In this document: positions 11,234 to 22,900 of the stretch, in pieces
How positions within the stretch are numbered: position 1 is the first letter of the stretch
Layout: the number at the start of each line of letters is the position of its first letter
Program-made: the position numbers and the translations under genes
DNA from: Juglans regia
Taxonomy: Eukaryota > Streptophyta > Magnoliopsida > Fagales > Juglandaceae
Assembly: GCF_001411555.2 (NCBI RefSeq)
Contig: NC_049905.1
Coordinates: forward strand, 16,408,891 to 16,472,890
Length of the DNA stretch: 64,000 nt
Direction: 5' to 3'
Notes under the pieces: generated by a model
What the model was told of the DNA's origin: nothing
The model's input: the letters and a program-made list of their open reading frames with translations, nothing else
The model's database searches: none

Positions 11234-11594
11234 GGCTTGCAAAACAAATTAAAATATTTAAAAGAAATGAAAAATAAGTTTGAACCCGTCAGTTAAAGCT
11301 CCCTTTAATTAATGAAAAATGATTGTTGCAACGGCCCAGTGTAAACGCCGGGCAACCGGCTGCTGATGTGGCAAAATGCCATCGAAACGGTTTGTTTCAC
11401 TCTACGGCCTTCCCTTTCCTCATTCCCTCCCTCTCTGCGTTTACTGTCCCCCTCCTGAAGAACTCCCTCTCTTGATCCTTCCTAAAAGCGCATCCCGTCA
11501 AAGACCACAAATTACCGCCCTTCGTCTTCCCTTAGTTTCTATCTCAAAGCTTCTTGATTAGGAATTTTAATAATAAAAAAAAAAGGAAAGAAAT

Positions 11595-12125
11595 ATGAGA
11601 AGCATTACCAGCACAAGCGCAGCAACAAAGGCTTCTCCATCAATGTCACCAGCACCATCTCTGTGGCACTCTCCTGTGCCGTACCTCTTCGGAGGGCTGG
11701 CGGCGATGCTGGGTCTGATAGCATTAGCTTTATTGATCTTGGCTTGCTCTTACTGGAGGCTCACCGGGCAACTGGATGAGAGAGAAAGGCGAAGCGAGAA
11801 GGATTTGGAGAGCGGCGACGAAGGAAAAGATGCGAGGGATTCCGAGTGTAAGGTGCCAAAGGTTTACGAGGACAAGATCTTGGTGATCATGGCTGGCGAT
11901 GAGAAGCCCACGTTCTTGGCCACCCCTATGCACGCTAAAGCAGCATCTTGTGGGGATGGGAATGTCGAGAAGGGTGATCAGAAGAAGAAGAAGGGAGACA
12001 AAGCAGAGAACTTTGAGACAACGATAAAGGAAGTGGATGATCAAGATGAAGATACCAGGATAGAAGAAAATAAAGTGATCTCCAACTCCCAGGAGACCCC
12101 AAAAGCCCAAGGTCACAACCAGTGA
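11595..12125 (+). CDS. GLUTAMINE DUMPER (GDU) family membrane protein
   Basis: Intact 176-aa single-exon gene. A short N-terminus is followed by SLWHSPVPYLFGGLAAMLGL and IALALLILACSYWRLTG, the single transmembrane segment (about residues 30-53) with the flanking PYLFGGLAAM and SYWRL signatures of the plant GDU family. The hallmark VIMAG box is at residues 97-101, in DKILVIMAGDEKPTFLATP. The remainder is a charged cytosolic tail rich in K, E and D. In Arabidopsis, GDU1 overexpression raises amino-acid export, and the VIMAG region binds the RING ubiquitin ligases LOG2/LUL, so a role in amino-acid export is expected here. The first ATG has a suitable context (GAAATATGAG), and the length fits the family. 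Which GDU paralogue it matches cannot be said by eye. Confidence 0.93.
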   Translation: MRSITSTSAATKASPSMSPAPSLWHSPVPYLFGGLAAMLGLIALALLILACSYWRLTGQLDERERRSEKDLESGDEGKDARDSECKVPKVYEDKILVIMAGDEKPTFLATPMHAKAASCGDGNVEKGDQKKKKGDKAENFETTIKEVDDQDEDTRIEENKVISNSQETPKAQGHNQ

Positions 12126-12988
12126 GCTGCTAATTGGTTTCTTATTGGCCTCCTCTCAGAGATTTATTGAGTTATTTTGGTCCATTTTCAATTTATTTTT
12201 CCTCTTCTTTTTGGGGTTTTGGACTTTGTTTCCGGACATGTAAAAATTTTGCTGAGATGAAATAGAAGATTACATGTTTTCCATTTTTTCTTCCTATCCT
12301 GAGTGATTTCTCTTCCCATTTACTTACAAACAAATTGCATAAAGAAGTTATTACTTACAAACAGGCTTTGGAGAAGCATCGGCGGCTAAAAACAAAAACA
12401 CCTCACAGAACCCCAATAATTAGGTTCTTTTTCGTTCCGTCATTTTATTCGAAAGGAAACAGAGAACTCAAGCCGAAAAGAACGTAAATTCTCCTAAACC
12501 ATAAACCGATCTTCTACTTACTGCCAAAAAGATGTCAAAGTCACTGCAGATTTTCACTCCAAGCTCCGATAGAAAACCAAAAAGAAACCGAAATAAATCA
12601 AAGAAACGAGTTCACAAAAATGCGAACTCCCGAAAGAAGATTGATAAAGAACGTGCAGGAAGTGAAGGTCAAAAAGGTGAAATCTTGGAAGCGTGCAGCT
12701 TTTCTCTACCTTTTTTCCTTTTTCTCCGCTTCACACACAGCGTATGAAATTGCATTTTTATTTGTGGAAGAAAATAAGAGAAACTTGAGAGAGAAGGAGA
12801 AACAAGGTGCGATGTGGAAGAAAAGAAAGAAGGTGAAACAGGTGCAACGAAGTAGAGGAAAACCAAAGTCTGTTCGGTTTTTTTTTTTTAATAAATCGTC
12901 TGACGTGCCATAAAATCAAATGGGCGATTACACCGCGGTTTCCTACTGCGGTTGTACGTAGAAGAACTATTAATTAATAATACAATTC
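12126..12988. other. 3' UTR of the GDU gene and spacer
   Basis: A T-rich stretch to about 12290 probably holds the GDU 3' UTR. Beyond it, open frames at 12532-12747 and 12620-12913 encode Lys/Arg-rich sequence without domains and look like chance readings of A/G-rich DNA. No other gene recognised. Confidence 0.6.
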
Positions 12989-13241
12989 TAAGGACCTGTT
13001 TGTTTTTAAAAATCATCTCAATCCATCTTATCTAATTTTATTTCATCTAATTATTATAATTTTTTCAACTTCCAAACAAAATACAATAAATAATTTAACT
13101 TTTTTAAACTTCAAAACAAAAATAATATTAAAAAATTATGTCCTAAATATAATATTTTAATTTTCCTATATTTTTATTCAACTTTCATCTCAACTTTTCT
13201 TTTCTCAACTCACTATCTAAAATCTAAACATTACCTAAATC
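12989..13241. mobile_element. MITE related to 10738-10955, opposite orientation
   Basis: Begins AAGGACCTGTTTGTTTTTAA, continues with ATCTCAATCCATCTTATC and TTTCATCTAATTATTATAAT (the complement of the GATGAGATGAGA family), and ends near ATCTAAACATTACCTAAAT. About 250 bp, non-coding. Confidence 0.65.
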
Positions 13242-14135
13242 TCATTCTAGTTATTTGGTTGTCTCTCTTGACTAGGGAAACTTCCTCTAATCTTTTTGTT
13301 CGAACGGCCTAATTAATGAGATCCTATCATCATTTTTGCTTCTATTGGGAAAACGTAAGAACATAATGAAAAGATGAACGAAAGCACATAATAATCTATT
13401 ATTGGCCGACAACTCGAACTTCTGCATCGGTTCCAAATATGTGGTATATCTTTAATAGTCGTTCTGTTCAAATAAATTGGTATTCAATATATTGCTTTCA
13501 GAAGGAACTTTTATTCCTTAAAGGTGACGATCAGTGACGCCGGGTAGAATAAGAAAGGCTAGATAATCAATAGAAACTAGGGAATGACATTGAAAAATGT
13601 TACAAAACAAATAGAAAACTACTCTGAGAGTAAGGTTTATCCATAAAAGTAAAAAACTGATTCTAAAACCACAAATCGGGCAAAAATAGCTAAGGAGATT
13701 TGAGATTTTGAGAATTTTGCCTGAAAAGACAAAATTCTAAATACTGCATTGAATTAAAATACATAACAAAATAAAGATCTTGTAAAAAATCTAGTCTAAA
13801 CCGAAATAAAAGTTATTTCTAAATGCGACAGCGAAACATTTCCATAAAAAGAACAAAATAAGTTAAACTGACGGTTCAGTGGGTAAAACGGCTTATAATG
13901 TCGAGGTCAAAATGGGGACCATTAGGCATTGGGGTCATATGCACGACTATGATATCCGTAACCAAAATTATGACTAAGATTGTATTATAATATATTGTAT
14001 TACAATTCTGTTCCACGTTATCACATTATCTTATATCATTAAATTTATTTATATAACTACCAGTCTCTAATGATTTCACATTCTGTGATAGAGTGAGAGT
14101 TACACCATGTGTCCATAAAGACTATGCCCGTATTC
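13242..14135. other. AT-rich spacer, nothing recognised
   Basis: No gene, terminus or tandem repeat that I can support. The left edge of repeat unit S begins somewhere near 14136. Confidence 0.5.
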
Positions 14136-16008
14136 CTGATTTGTGCCAGCATGCATCCTCTTCTAACTTCAAATTTTGGTTAGGGGAGAAATTTTGAAAA
14201 AAAAATTAAGAACATATCAAGACCATTATGCTTAATTATAGTGATTCATATCAAGACCATTACTTTTTTTTTAACCATTATGAACCACAAATGTCTATAT
14301 CTCTACGGAGAAAAGGAAGGAAGACTTATTAAGAGCGCAGAAAAATAAAAAAGCAATAATCCTCGGAGAGTATTATTATGACTGAAAAGTAATATTAAGA
14401 ATTGGAGTCCACGTCTAAAGATATTTTTAATGCCATGAGTTTTGTTTGATCCACACAAGAATTATTCAAAAATACATAGATAAAAAATAATTACTAATAT
14501 TATATATATATATATGTCTATGTATATGTATATACATATACACTTAACGCAGTTTTAGGCACCATTCGTCATGATTTGTAGCAGCATGAATCTTCTTCTA
14601 AGCTCAAATTTTGGTTGGGAGAGGAAATTTTGGAAAGAAAATTTGGGAATAAGGACAATAGTGAATACTTTGACTGACTTTGTCTTGGTTGAATCTCTCA
14701 GGCTCTGCTTAATTAAGGTCACTTATAGCAAGATGACCATTCTAATCATCGGAGAGAACTTATATTTCTGGCCCAGTCATAAATGAGTAAAATGATAGGG
14801 ATGAAGACTGCCTCCTTCAACACATGAACCCGAATAGTCTCTTTATACAAATTAAGAGAATGGTTCAACGAAAGTTCGTAAAAGCAATCCTAATCTTCGT
14901 AAAAGCGATAGAGAATCAAGTACTATACAAGAATTTTCAACAATGAATTGCTGAGAAATTGTTGCGAGAAAGTTGAATGTACTGGGAAGGCTGGGATCAA
15001 TATCGCAAGCCTTAAATTATTATCTAAACTTGATCGGTACCTAAAATAAGAGAAAGATAAATATATGACATGAGTCTTATCATATTTATTGATTCCAATT
15101 TAAATTTTTTGGATAGTATTCAATTCACAATAAAAATTGCATAAGGGGTTGATTGGGAATTTACCTGAGATTCTAATCTCATAATAAATTTTTTAATAAT
15201 TTTCTTCTCAAATATCATTCAAACACAAAATAATTTTAAATACTCAAAGAAAGTTCAAACCTAATCTTTCTAGTGTAATGAATGGAAATCAATGAAGCGA
15301 TAGAGAATCTAGCTAGTAGGTGGGAATTTTCAACAATGAATTGTTGAGAAATTGTACTGGGAAGGCTGGTGTTAATATCGCCAACCTTAAATTATTATCT
15401 AAACACGATCGGGACCTAAATAAGAGAGATAAATATTTGAAATGAATTTTATAATATTTATTGATTCTTATTTAAAGTTTTTGGATAATATTAAATTCTC
15501 AATAAATATTGTATAAAGGGTTGCTTGGTAATTTACATTAATATTTCTCATCTCTTAATAAAACTTCTCATAATTTCTTTTCTAAATATTATTAATTTCT
15601 AATTATTACAACTTTTCTAAACTTATAAAAAAAAATAACTTTTTCAAATCCTAAAGTAAAAATTATATATAAATAATTTTTAAACTTTATAATATTTTTA
15701 TTTTACTTTTTTATTTTTTTATTTCTCAAAATCTAATAAAATATCTTAACTCAACTCATTTTACTATTAATTATGAACCATTTGTCTATTATTCGTAGAA
15801 CTCTTTTCTAATTATCTCATTATCTAAACATGTCCTAATTTCGCTTGATGTGCTAATTACAACTTTTAATTAAAACTCTCAAGTTGGAACAAGGAACTTG
15901 TGGGATATTTCTCGATTCATTAATGGTGGGTAGGCACGTACAATTAATGCATCCCATGACGGTCCATGCCACCTTGTCTTGACTTGCAACTTGCAATTAG
16001 AGACGGCT
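14136..16008. repeat. Duplicated non-coding unit S-A, left part
   Basis: From about 14628 this matches S-B at 49323-50732 (for example CCTCCTTCAACACATGAACC, GAATTTTCAACAATGAATTG, CATCCCATGACGGTCCATGC). It has internal repetition: the AAATTTTGGTTGGGAGAGGAAATTTTGG block recurs at about 14168-14200 and 14607-14640, and the GAGAATCTAG..ACAATGAATTG..GGGAAGGCTGG block recurs at 14885-15010 and 15300-15390. An AT-rich MITE-like stretch (about 15515-15836) lies inside. No coding signal. It ends at 16008, where CACTA1 is inserted. Confidence 0.75.
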
Positions 16009-16055
16009 AACTGCAATAAAAAAGACTTTTTAAGACGATTTTATTTTAGAACGAA
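16009..16055 (+). repeat. Left terminal inverted repeat of CACTA1 (decayed)
   Basis: Reads AACTGCAATAAAAAAGACTT then TTTAAGACGA, aligning with the inward-read right end CACTACAACAGAAAGCCTCT then TTAGGGACGA. The first base and the fifth base of CACTA are changed. Confidence 0.8.
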
Positions 16056-16119
16056 ATGAAAATCATCTCAAAAAGTGAAATTTAGGGATGAATTTCAAAT
16101 TTTGTACCAGAAAAATGAC

Positions 16120-16585
16120 GGAAGGAAAATACCGTTCGTACACGTTCGAACGGTATAATTAGGGATGGAATATTTTATCCCTAATAATAAAACCGTTCGA
16201 ATGTAATGTTTTAATGTCCGGACGGTTAAATTTAACCGTTCGAACGTACATTTTGGTGCATTAAGTAAAATTATTATAGCGGAAAATTACTCTACCGTTT
16301 AAATGTATAATTTTCACAGATCGAATGATGAATCAGCCATATTCGAACATATATTTTGGCACGTTAAGTAAAATTATTATAGCAGGAAACTGCTCTATTG
16401 TTTGAACGTACAATTTCACCATTCGAATGATGAATCAGCACTATTCGAATGTACATTTTGGCACGTTAAGTAACATTATTATAGCGAAAAATTGCTCTAC
16501 CGTTCGAACATACAATTTCGCCGTTCGAATGACGAATCAGCACTGTTCGAACGTTATTTGTATGGTTCGAATGGTGAACATATGT
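16120..16585. repeat. Left subterminal repeat array (TTCGAACG motif)
   Basis: About a dozen copies of a CCGTTCGAACG-like motif, many decayed to TTCGAATG, TTTGAACG and similar by C-to-T change. They are embedded in longer units containing CATTTTGGCACGTTAAGTAA. The core TTCGAA is self-complementary. Position just inside the terminus matches where CACTA elements carry binding sites for their tnpA product. Confidence 0.8.
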
Positions 16586-16819
16586 TCTTTTTTTTTAGAG
16601 AATTATATTTATATTAACTAGTAATTATAAGAAATTTATCAATTAAATAATAGGAATAATTTAAATCAATAATTAGTTTAGAAAATATAAAATTTCATAA
16701 TTAAATACTGAATTTAGAAAACACTAAATATTGTTAATTCTAAAAAAAAAAAAAGATAGAAAGTACCAAGACCCAAACTCTTTGCACACTTCCTCAACTG
16801 TAACTATTCCTCTATCTGT

Positions 16820-17997
16820 GTCAGTTGAGTATTGATGGTAACCTAAGTCGCAGACATGACATCAATCTTCGTATGTAACTCAGAGATGGTAGAAGTAATC
16901 TCTGTACGAAACTTAGACATAGCAGAATGGACCTCCATACGCACTGCATCGATCGCTGCTGATGTTTGTCTGCTGATCGCTGCACACACGATCTCGGCCA
17001 TGTCCTCATGAGTAGCGCTGTGTACTGATGCCTTGACCAGTCTAGATGTCTCAGCGGCCAATATTCCATGATCTCCCGATTGTGCATCTCTCTGAGGATC
17101 AACCAGGTCTGGAACATGTCCACGAAGACATAGTCTCGAGTGTCTCGTGCTGCATGAGAGGGTGATGCTATTGATCAGTCTCATCGGCTCCTATTTATGC
17201 TCGGCAACATCATGCACGACATCGGTAAATAGCAGAAACCAAGTGATCAGGATCTCGAATGACAATATATTTGTTGAAATGTACCGGGACTCTAATTGAA
17301 TCCTATCGAATATATACCCCACTAGGTCGATAGGAATACCACGAGCGACGCGTATCATAAATTTTGTCTGATCAATGCCAACCTCTGTCTTGTGCTGCCG
17401 AGAGTCAATATTGTTGGCGATTATCAAATTCAGGATCTTGAAGAAAGAAAATAGATCTGCCTGCTTGATGCTCTTCGTCTCGTCATACGGGGGAGCATCT
17501 AGACCAACAATCAAATCCCTCACCTCATGATCAGCAAGAGTATCAACCTCATCTGTATAAACTAGTGCCTCCTCCTCAGTTGTCTCCGCCTCAGCTGAAG
17601 GATCAAACTCTGTAGGCACCACGTTCGAATATGCATCTGGCAGCCTAGGAATACCGAGATGCTTAGAGAGTCCGTCCCCTGAAAATACAACTGGAACTCC
17701 TCGAACAGAGATCCTGTATGCCACTCCGTCATCTGGGCTGGCACCACCGAGCTCTCTATAGAACTCAGAAACAATGTCAATATAGGAGACGGTCTCCCAT
17801 GATTCCTCTCGCTCATCTAAGATAGATCCCCAACCACATTCGCTAAAGACTGATGGTAGGGGATGACCCTCTCAGACAAGGCTCTGGAAGTCAGAAAGCT
17901 TCACTTGTCGCTCTAGTGAAATAGTCATCTTCCTGCCTGGACTGATACTAGTCTCAGCTGGATTGCGTCGCTTACGTCCCGCCCTAGAAGAAGACAT
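16820..17997 (-). pseudogene. Accessory gene of CACTA1, 'putative plant transposon protein' type
   Basis: From ATG at 17997 one frame runs to 17191 with a single TGA (codon 43, in DFQSLV*EGHPLP); a second frame continues with a helical tail (16843-17184). The N-terminus is basic (MSSSRAGRKRRNP). The core has CGWGSILDE, EFYRELGG, RISVRGVPVVFSGDGLSKHL, GIPRLPD, QADLFSFFKILNLIIANNID, and GIPIDLVGYIFDRI. This pattern (FY..., VRG..V.FS...I...LG.P, then a late hydrophobic helix region) fits the plant transposon protein domain Pfam lists as 'Putative plant transposon protein' (PF20167, name from memory). The tail with TSTISELHTKIDVMSA looks coiled-coil. A homologue with the same domain order lies in CACTA2. 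Its role in transposition is unknown to me. Confidence 0.7.
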
Positions 17998-18309
17998 TTT
18001 AATCAACCTAAAATTTACAATTAAAGAGTTTATTAATACAACATTAACGATAAAAATATAATAAATAACTAATCACTAAATTACATACAAACAATAATTT
18101 AATAAAGTGAGACATTGTGAACAACATAATTTTATAAAAATAATATCACATTATTTAATATTAATTAGATTAATATTAATAGAAATTAAATATTTAACAA
18201 AATGTGATAAATTCCTATATTAATTTAATTATAATATAATAGATATTCTCGTTAAGATTTAATAGAACTATAATATGAAATAAAAATAATGATTCACTAA
18301 TATTACTAA

Positions 18310-18900
18310 ATTTAATTATACGATTCGAATGCCTAAAATAATGTTCGAACGGTATGCAAACCTGTTTGGCTTGAACAGGGTACTGTTCGAATGTCTGAAA
18401 CAATGCTTGAACAGTTAATTAATAAACTTGTTTGGTTCATACCGTTTGAACGTCCTATCCAGCATTCGAACGGTATGCGAATGGAACTCAGCTACAATGC
18501 TGAGTTGACTCAGCCATTGAGATTCCATGGATTTCTCAACAAAGTAATACAAAGAGACTTAAATAAACCTTCATACAATGGATTTAAGCAAATCTACAGT
18601 GAGTTTTTATGGATAAATTGTTTTATCCTAATTTAAACAAATAATCCATCAAAAACCTAAATTTAAATGGTAAAATGGTTAAATAAATAGCATACTGGTG
18701 CTTAGAGAAGGAGGCTTCGACTGGGTACTGTTCGCGGTGGCAACGACAACTTTAAACAGTAGAGATGGATGGTTATGTTGGAGAAAACGACGTTTTGTGA
18801 GTGGTTCGGCATCCGTGAAAATGACCGTCTGCGACAACTTATATATGCAAGACCATTGAAACGATTAAATACGTTCGAACGGTTTACTTCAATACATTTA
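18310..18900. repeat. Internal TTCGAACG cluster and leader region of the accessory gene
   Basis: TTCGAATG, GTTCGAACGG and CATTCGAACGG motifs recur at about 18330-18480 and again near 18870. Between them is non-coding sequence without recognisable genes (18490-18860). The cluster sits between the divergent accessory gene and tnpD, separated from the second internal cluster (24510-25180) by the minisatellite core. Confidence 0.65.
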
Positions 18901-19902
18901 AATACTATACTAATATATTAACATATTATATTTTAGTTATAGTCTAATTAGATGACACTATATATGATACTATATATATGTTATCTATAGTCTAATATAT
19001 TAACATATTATATTTTAGTCATGGTCTAATTAGATGACACTATATATGCTAGTACTATAGATGAGACAATATGTTGATACTATATAATGTTATATATAGT
19101 CTAATATTATAATGCCCCAATGGAAAGCCCAAACCACAATGTCTATTCTTCAAAAGGACTAGTCAATGATGTAATTGGAGCCCTATTGAAATCTTATAAA
19201 GAGCAAAAACTTCTCCTTCCCAAGCAATGTGGGATTCCATACACCACCTACCCTTATTCATATCATATGGAGTATCACAATCTACCCCTCTTAAATTCCC
19301 AACGTTCTCGTCGGGCCTATCCATTGTAAGTGGCATGGCTCAAGTCCCACATTTCTGGTTGGGATAGGCTTTGATACCATTTGTAACGCCCCAATGGATG
19401 GCCCAAACCACATGACCTATACTCCGAAATGACTAGTCAATGATGCAATTGGAGCCCCATTGAAATCTTATAAAGAGCAAGAATTTCTCATTCCCAAGCA
19501 ATGTGGGATCTCATACATCACCTACCCTTATCCATATCATATGGGGTATCACAATTATATTAATATAATATATTTTAGTTATAGTCTAATTAGATGACAC
19601 TATAAAAGATACTATATATATGTTATCTATAGTCTAATATATTAACATATTATATTTTAGTTATAGTCTAATTTGATGACACTATAGATGCTAAGTACTA
19701 TAGGTGACACTATATATGATACTATATATATGTTATATATAGTCTAATATATTAACATGATATATTTTAGTTATAGTCCAATTAGATGACATTATATATG
19801 ATACATATATATGTTATCTATAGTCTAATATATTAACATATTATATTTTAGTTATAGTGTAATTAGATGACACCATATATGCTAGTACTATAGATGAGAC
19901 AA
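18900..19902. repeat. AT-rich minisatellite in the CACTA1 core (continues at 24285-24470)
   Basis: Imperfect repeats of TAGTCTAATATATTAACATA, TTATATTTTAGTTATAGTC and TAATTAGATGACACTATATA units of roughly 80-90 bp occur at 18930-19105, 19559-19902 and, after the solo LTR, 24285-24470. A comparable AT-rich array lies in CACTA2 at 34920-35500. It is interrupted by the TRIM at 19111. Confidence 0.75.
19111..19553 (-). mobile_element. Complete TRIM (terminal-repeat retrotransposon in miniature)
   Basis: Two direct repeats of about 170 bp (19111-19279 and 19382-19553) share GGCCCAAACCACATGACCTA-type and ATTGGAGCCCCATTGAAATC sequence. On the minus strand each LTR runs TGTGATAC..GGGGCGTTACA. Directly after the 5' LTR is a primer binding site ATGGTATCAAAGCC (complement of 19367-19380), and before the 3' LTR a purine tract TTAAGAGGGGTAG (complement of 19281-19293). 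The internal part is only about 100 bp and non-coding. ATTAT flanks both sides (19106-19110, 19554-19558) if three terminal bases of the plus-left LTR are lost. It depends on other retroelements for proteins. Confidence 0.8.
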
Positions 19903-22900
19903 TGTAACACCCAGCTCCTTCTTTCTTACGTACGCTCCTTCCTTCTAATGTAAGCAAATTCTGAGGGTGGAAATTATGCAACAATATGCCCTTCTTTCTA
20001 ACGACTGCAGGCCTCGTTATTAGTGCCGAACCCCGACGGAGTGTTTGCAAAGATACTATGTGACTTCTAAAGTACGCCCAATGTTTTAAATGTACTGGGA
20101 ATATTTATAAAAAGTATTTCCAGTATTATTGAATTAAACTTGATTTTAAATAAGACAATTATAATATTTTTGAAGAGCTCCAAAAATATTATACTTGTAG
20201 GAAATCATTTTATTATTATTTATTAAAATGATTTCAGTTATTTAAAATATTATGGGATTTAAATTATGTTTAAAAATCTAATTAAATTTAAAAGGTTTTA
20301 TTCTTTTAAAGATTTGATCATTTTATTAATAATGAAGGAATATTATTTTATAAACTAAAGTTTAGTTTAAATAATATTCTACCTTAATTCCTCTAAGTAC
20401 TTTTAATTAAGTTAATGTTTACGCATTTTCAAATCAATGTTTTAATCTCTGATCGTTTGATCGTTTTGAGAATCCCAAGACGAAGGGATCAAGATTAAAA
20501 CCCTGGCCCTCTCTCTTTCTCCCTCACTTTTCCCTCCCCTCTCTCTCTCCTCCCTCTCCCTCACGCGTACGACATACACCTCTCCCCCTCTCACCGATTC
20601 TTCCATAGCCCAGCTCTGCGCCAACCAATCTAACCTCCACCACCGGTAGCTTCCCCTCACACCAGCGAGCTCCCACCGGCCAACCCAGCTCCCACCTCGT
20701 AGTCGTCCTCCCCTAAGCATGCACGTAGAGACCCACAGACGGTTTCACCGTGCGCAGCCCGTTCCACAGTCATACAAGGCCACCCTGGCCACCACACCGC
20801 CACCAACGGCCTCCCCTCTCACTGGTGAACCTCATCCATGGAACCCAAGCCACAGCAACCTCCCTCTCCCCTTCCGCCGTACGCACGCATGAAACCCATA
20901 AATGGGTTTTGTATGGCTTCAAGGCCACCGTGTGCCGCCGTGCGCCAGTTCCAGCCCCACCGAGCACCACCACGGGTCTCCCTTGACCTCCCCCTTCCTC
21001 CTCCCCTTGACCCAGCCGCTGTAGCTCCTCCCTAGGCCATGCACAAAACCCAGGGGTTTCTCTCCTTTCCACCACCGAAGCCTATGCTGGCCACCGGCAA
21101 CCTCCCCTTGCCAACTTCATGCCCAGCCAAGCTCTACCTCTAATTTCCCATGTTGAGACCCACGGCCTTAGCTCCTCCGCAAGCCGCCATGTGCCACCTC
21201 GGCATCACCACGAGACCACCACGACCCGACCATCCTACGCTTAGACCCGCACCTCTAGCCACCTCCAATGGCCAAAACAGCCACTGTACACATCTAGATA
21301 CGTTGTGTACAGTCCCTCACCGCCACCACGAGCCCTTCCAAGACCACACTTAGCTATCCAAATACCCAAACAGCCATTGTACGTTGGTTAGCCGCCACGT
21401 ACGACCCTTCCGATGTCATCGACTGTGACGATCAGCGAGCAACGCACGGGTTATCCCGTCGATGGTATAACCCTCTATCCCTTATATTTATGTTAAATGT
21501 TAATTAATTGATTAAGTTGTGGACTGTGCTATTGGTATTTGTGGAGTTCTCTGTGTAGTATAGAGATGTGATGTTCTGTGTAATGAAGTGTTGGGCATTC
21601 TGTGTAATGAAGTGTTGGGCATTCTGTGTAGTGAAGTGTTGGGTGTAGTTGGAAAGTGTGCTGTGTAGTGTTGTAGACTGTGCTGTAATGGTAGCGTGGC
21701 ATTGTGTGGATTGGGAAGAGTACACATGGAGTGTACTCTGTGTGGCCTAGAGTAATGTGAAGGGAGTACACGGGGAGTGTACTCCATGTGATGGAGCGAT
21801 GCACCATATGACGTGTATGTCATAGTGGTGATGTAGCGTAATGGGTGTGAAGGAAGTACACACGGAGTGTACTCCATGATGTGTAGCGACACACCATATG
21901 GCGTGTCATAGAGATAAGGATGATTGTGTGATTGATGGGCATAGAGCGTGGTGAATAGTGTCGACAACTGTGGAACAGTGTCCCGAAGTAGTTAAGGTGT
22001 GGCCTGTAATCTGAGGTGACAAGTGTCACCGTAATTGACTTATGGTTGGAAGTAAGAGTGCGCAGCGGAAGCATGATTGAGGAATGTCACGAAGTGACAT
22101 GACTACTAGCAGTCGTGCTTATGATGGGTGAGGAGTTTGTATAGAAGTGGTGTAGCAGGAACGTGATGAGATGTCACGATGTGACAGGAGTACGTGGGGG
22201 ACCGTACTCGTGATGAGTTAGCAGTTGGCATAGCAGGATGTCAGGTGAAGTGACACGGTCACGGTGTAGCTTGGGAGTAATCTCGAGCTATATGACGTGA
22301 CGTAAGGCGTGATTGTGAATTGAGTCTTGTCGTGCTAAGTGTTAGGATGAACTGTTAAAAGGGATGGGTAGCATGAAGAGTCATGCTAGCCAGATTAGGA
22401 GAAGGTTGGTATCAGAGTATGGTGCTTTTTTACACAAGCAGGTTATCAACGTGTTATACAGTGATCTTAGGTGATAAAGGGGTAAGGTACATGTGTAAAC
22501 TAGTAAGACACATGTACCAGACGATTCACCATATGCAATGGGTAATCTGTCCTAAGCATAGTTACACGGTGCTTAAGCCTCAGAGTTGGCTTAGAGCCGT
22601 GTGGCTTGAATCATGAAGGAAGTGACAGATGTATTGTCTAGGATTGGGATGCGTGACTTCGTCGGTAGGAATCATGCATCGGAATGTGGTCAATAGGAGG
22701 AGTAAGACGAAGGTTTTAGTGTCTTAACTCTAAGGTGAATAATGGGATTCACTCTAGTGGAAAGGCACTCAAAGTAGAACGTCGAGTTTGGAAGAGGTAG
22801 TGACCATAAGTGGCCCCCGAAGGTTTTAGCATAGTAAAGGACACGTAAGAGCACGGGATAGATGAGAGTGTTCCAACTAAAGTGTAGTTCTATTTCTAGT

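Larger units (their letters stand above)
11124..11594. promoter_or_regulatory. Shared 471-bp divergent promoter region
   Basis: Separates the start codon of the peptide gene (minus, 11123) from that of the GLUTAMINE DUMPER gene (plus, 11595). It holds a minus-strand TATA box, an inverted pair of W-box cores, and, on the GDU side, a pyrimidine-rich leader (about 11400-11480, CCTTTCCTCATTCCCTCCC). No clear TATA box is visible for the plus-strand gene. Whether the two genes share regulation is inference from spacing. Confidence 0.5.

Noticed and set aside
12532..12913. Lys/Arg-rich open frames downstream of GDU
   Set aside because: Overlapping frames in A/G-rich DNA without domain, promoter or splice support.
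20442..21353. Several overlapping Pro/Arg/Thr-rich open frames on both strands
   Set aside because: They lie in the C-rich tract of the solo LTR, overlap in many frames, show no domain and have simple composition.
21572..21645. Regular short repeats as a CRISPR-like array
   Set aside because: The units are contiguous without unique spacers, in plant LTR sequence.
22406..22418. TGGTATCAGAG resembling a primer binding site inside the solo LTR
   Set aside because: No LTR-type end (TTACA or similar) stands before it and no gag follows, so a chance match is more likely.
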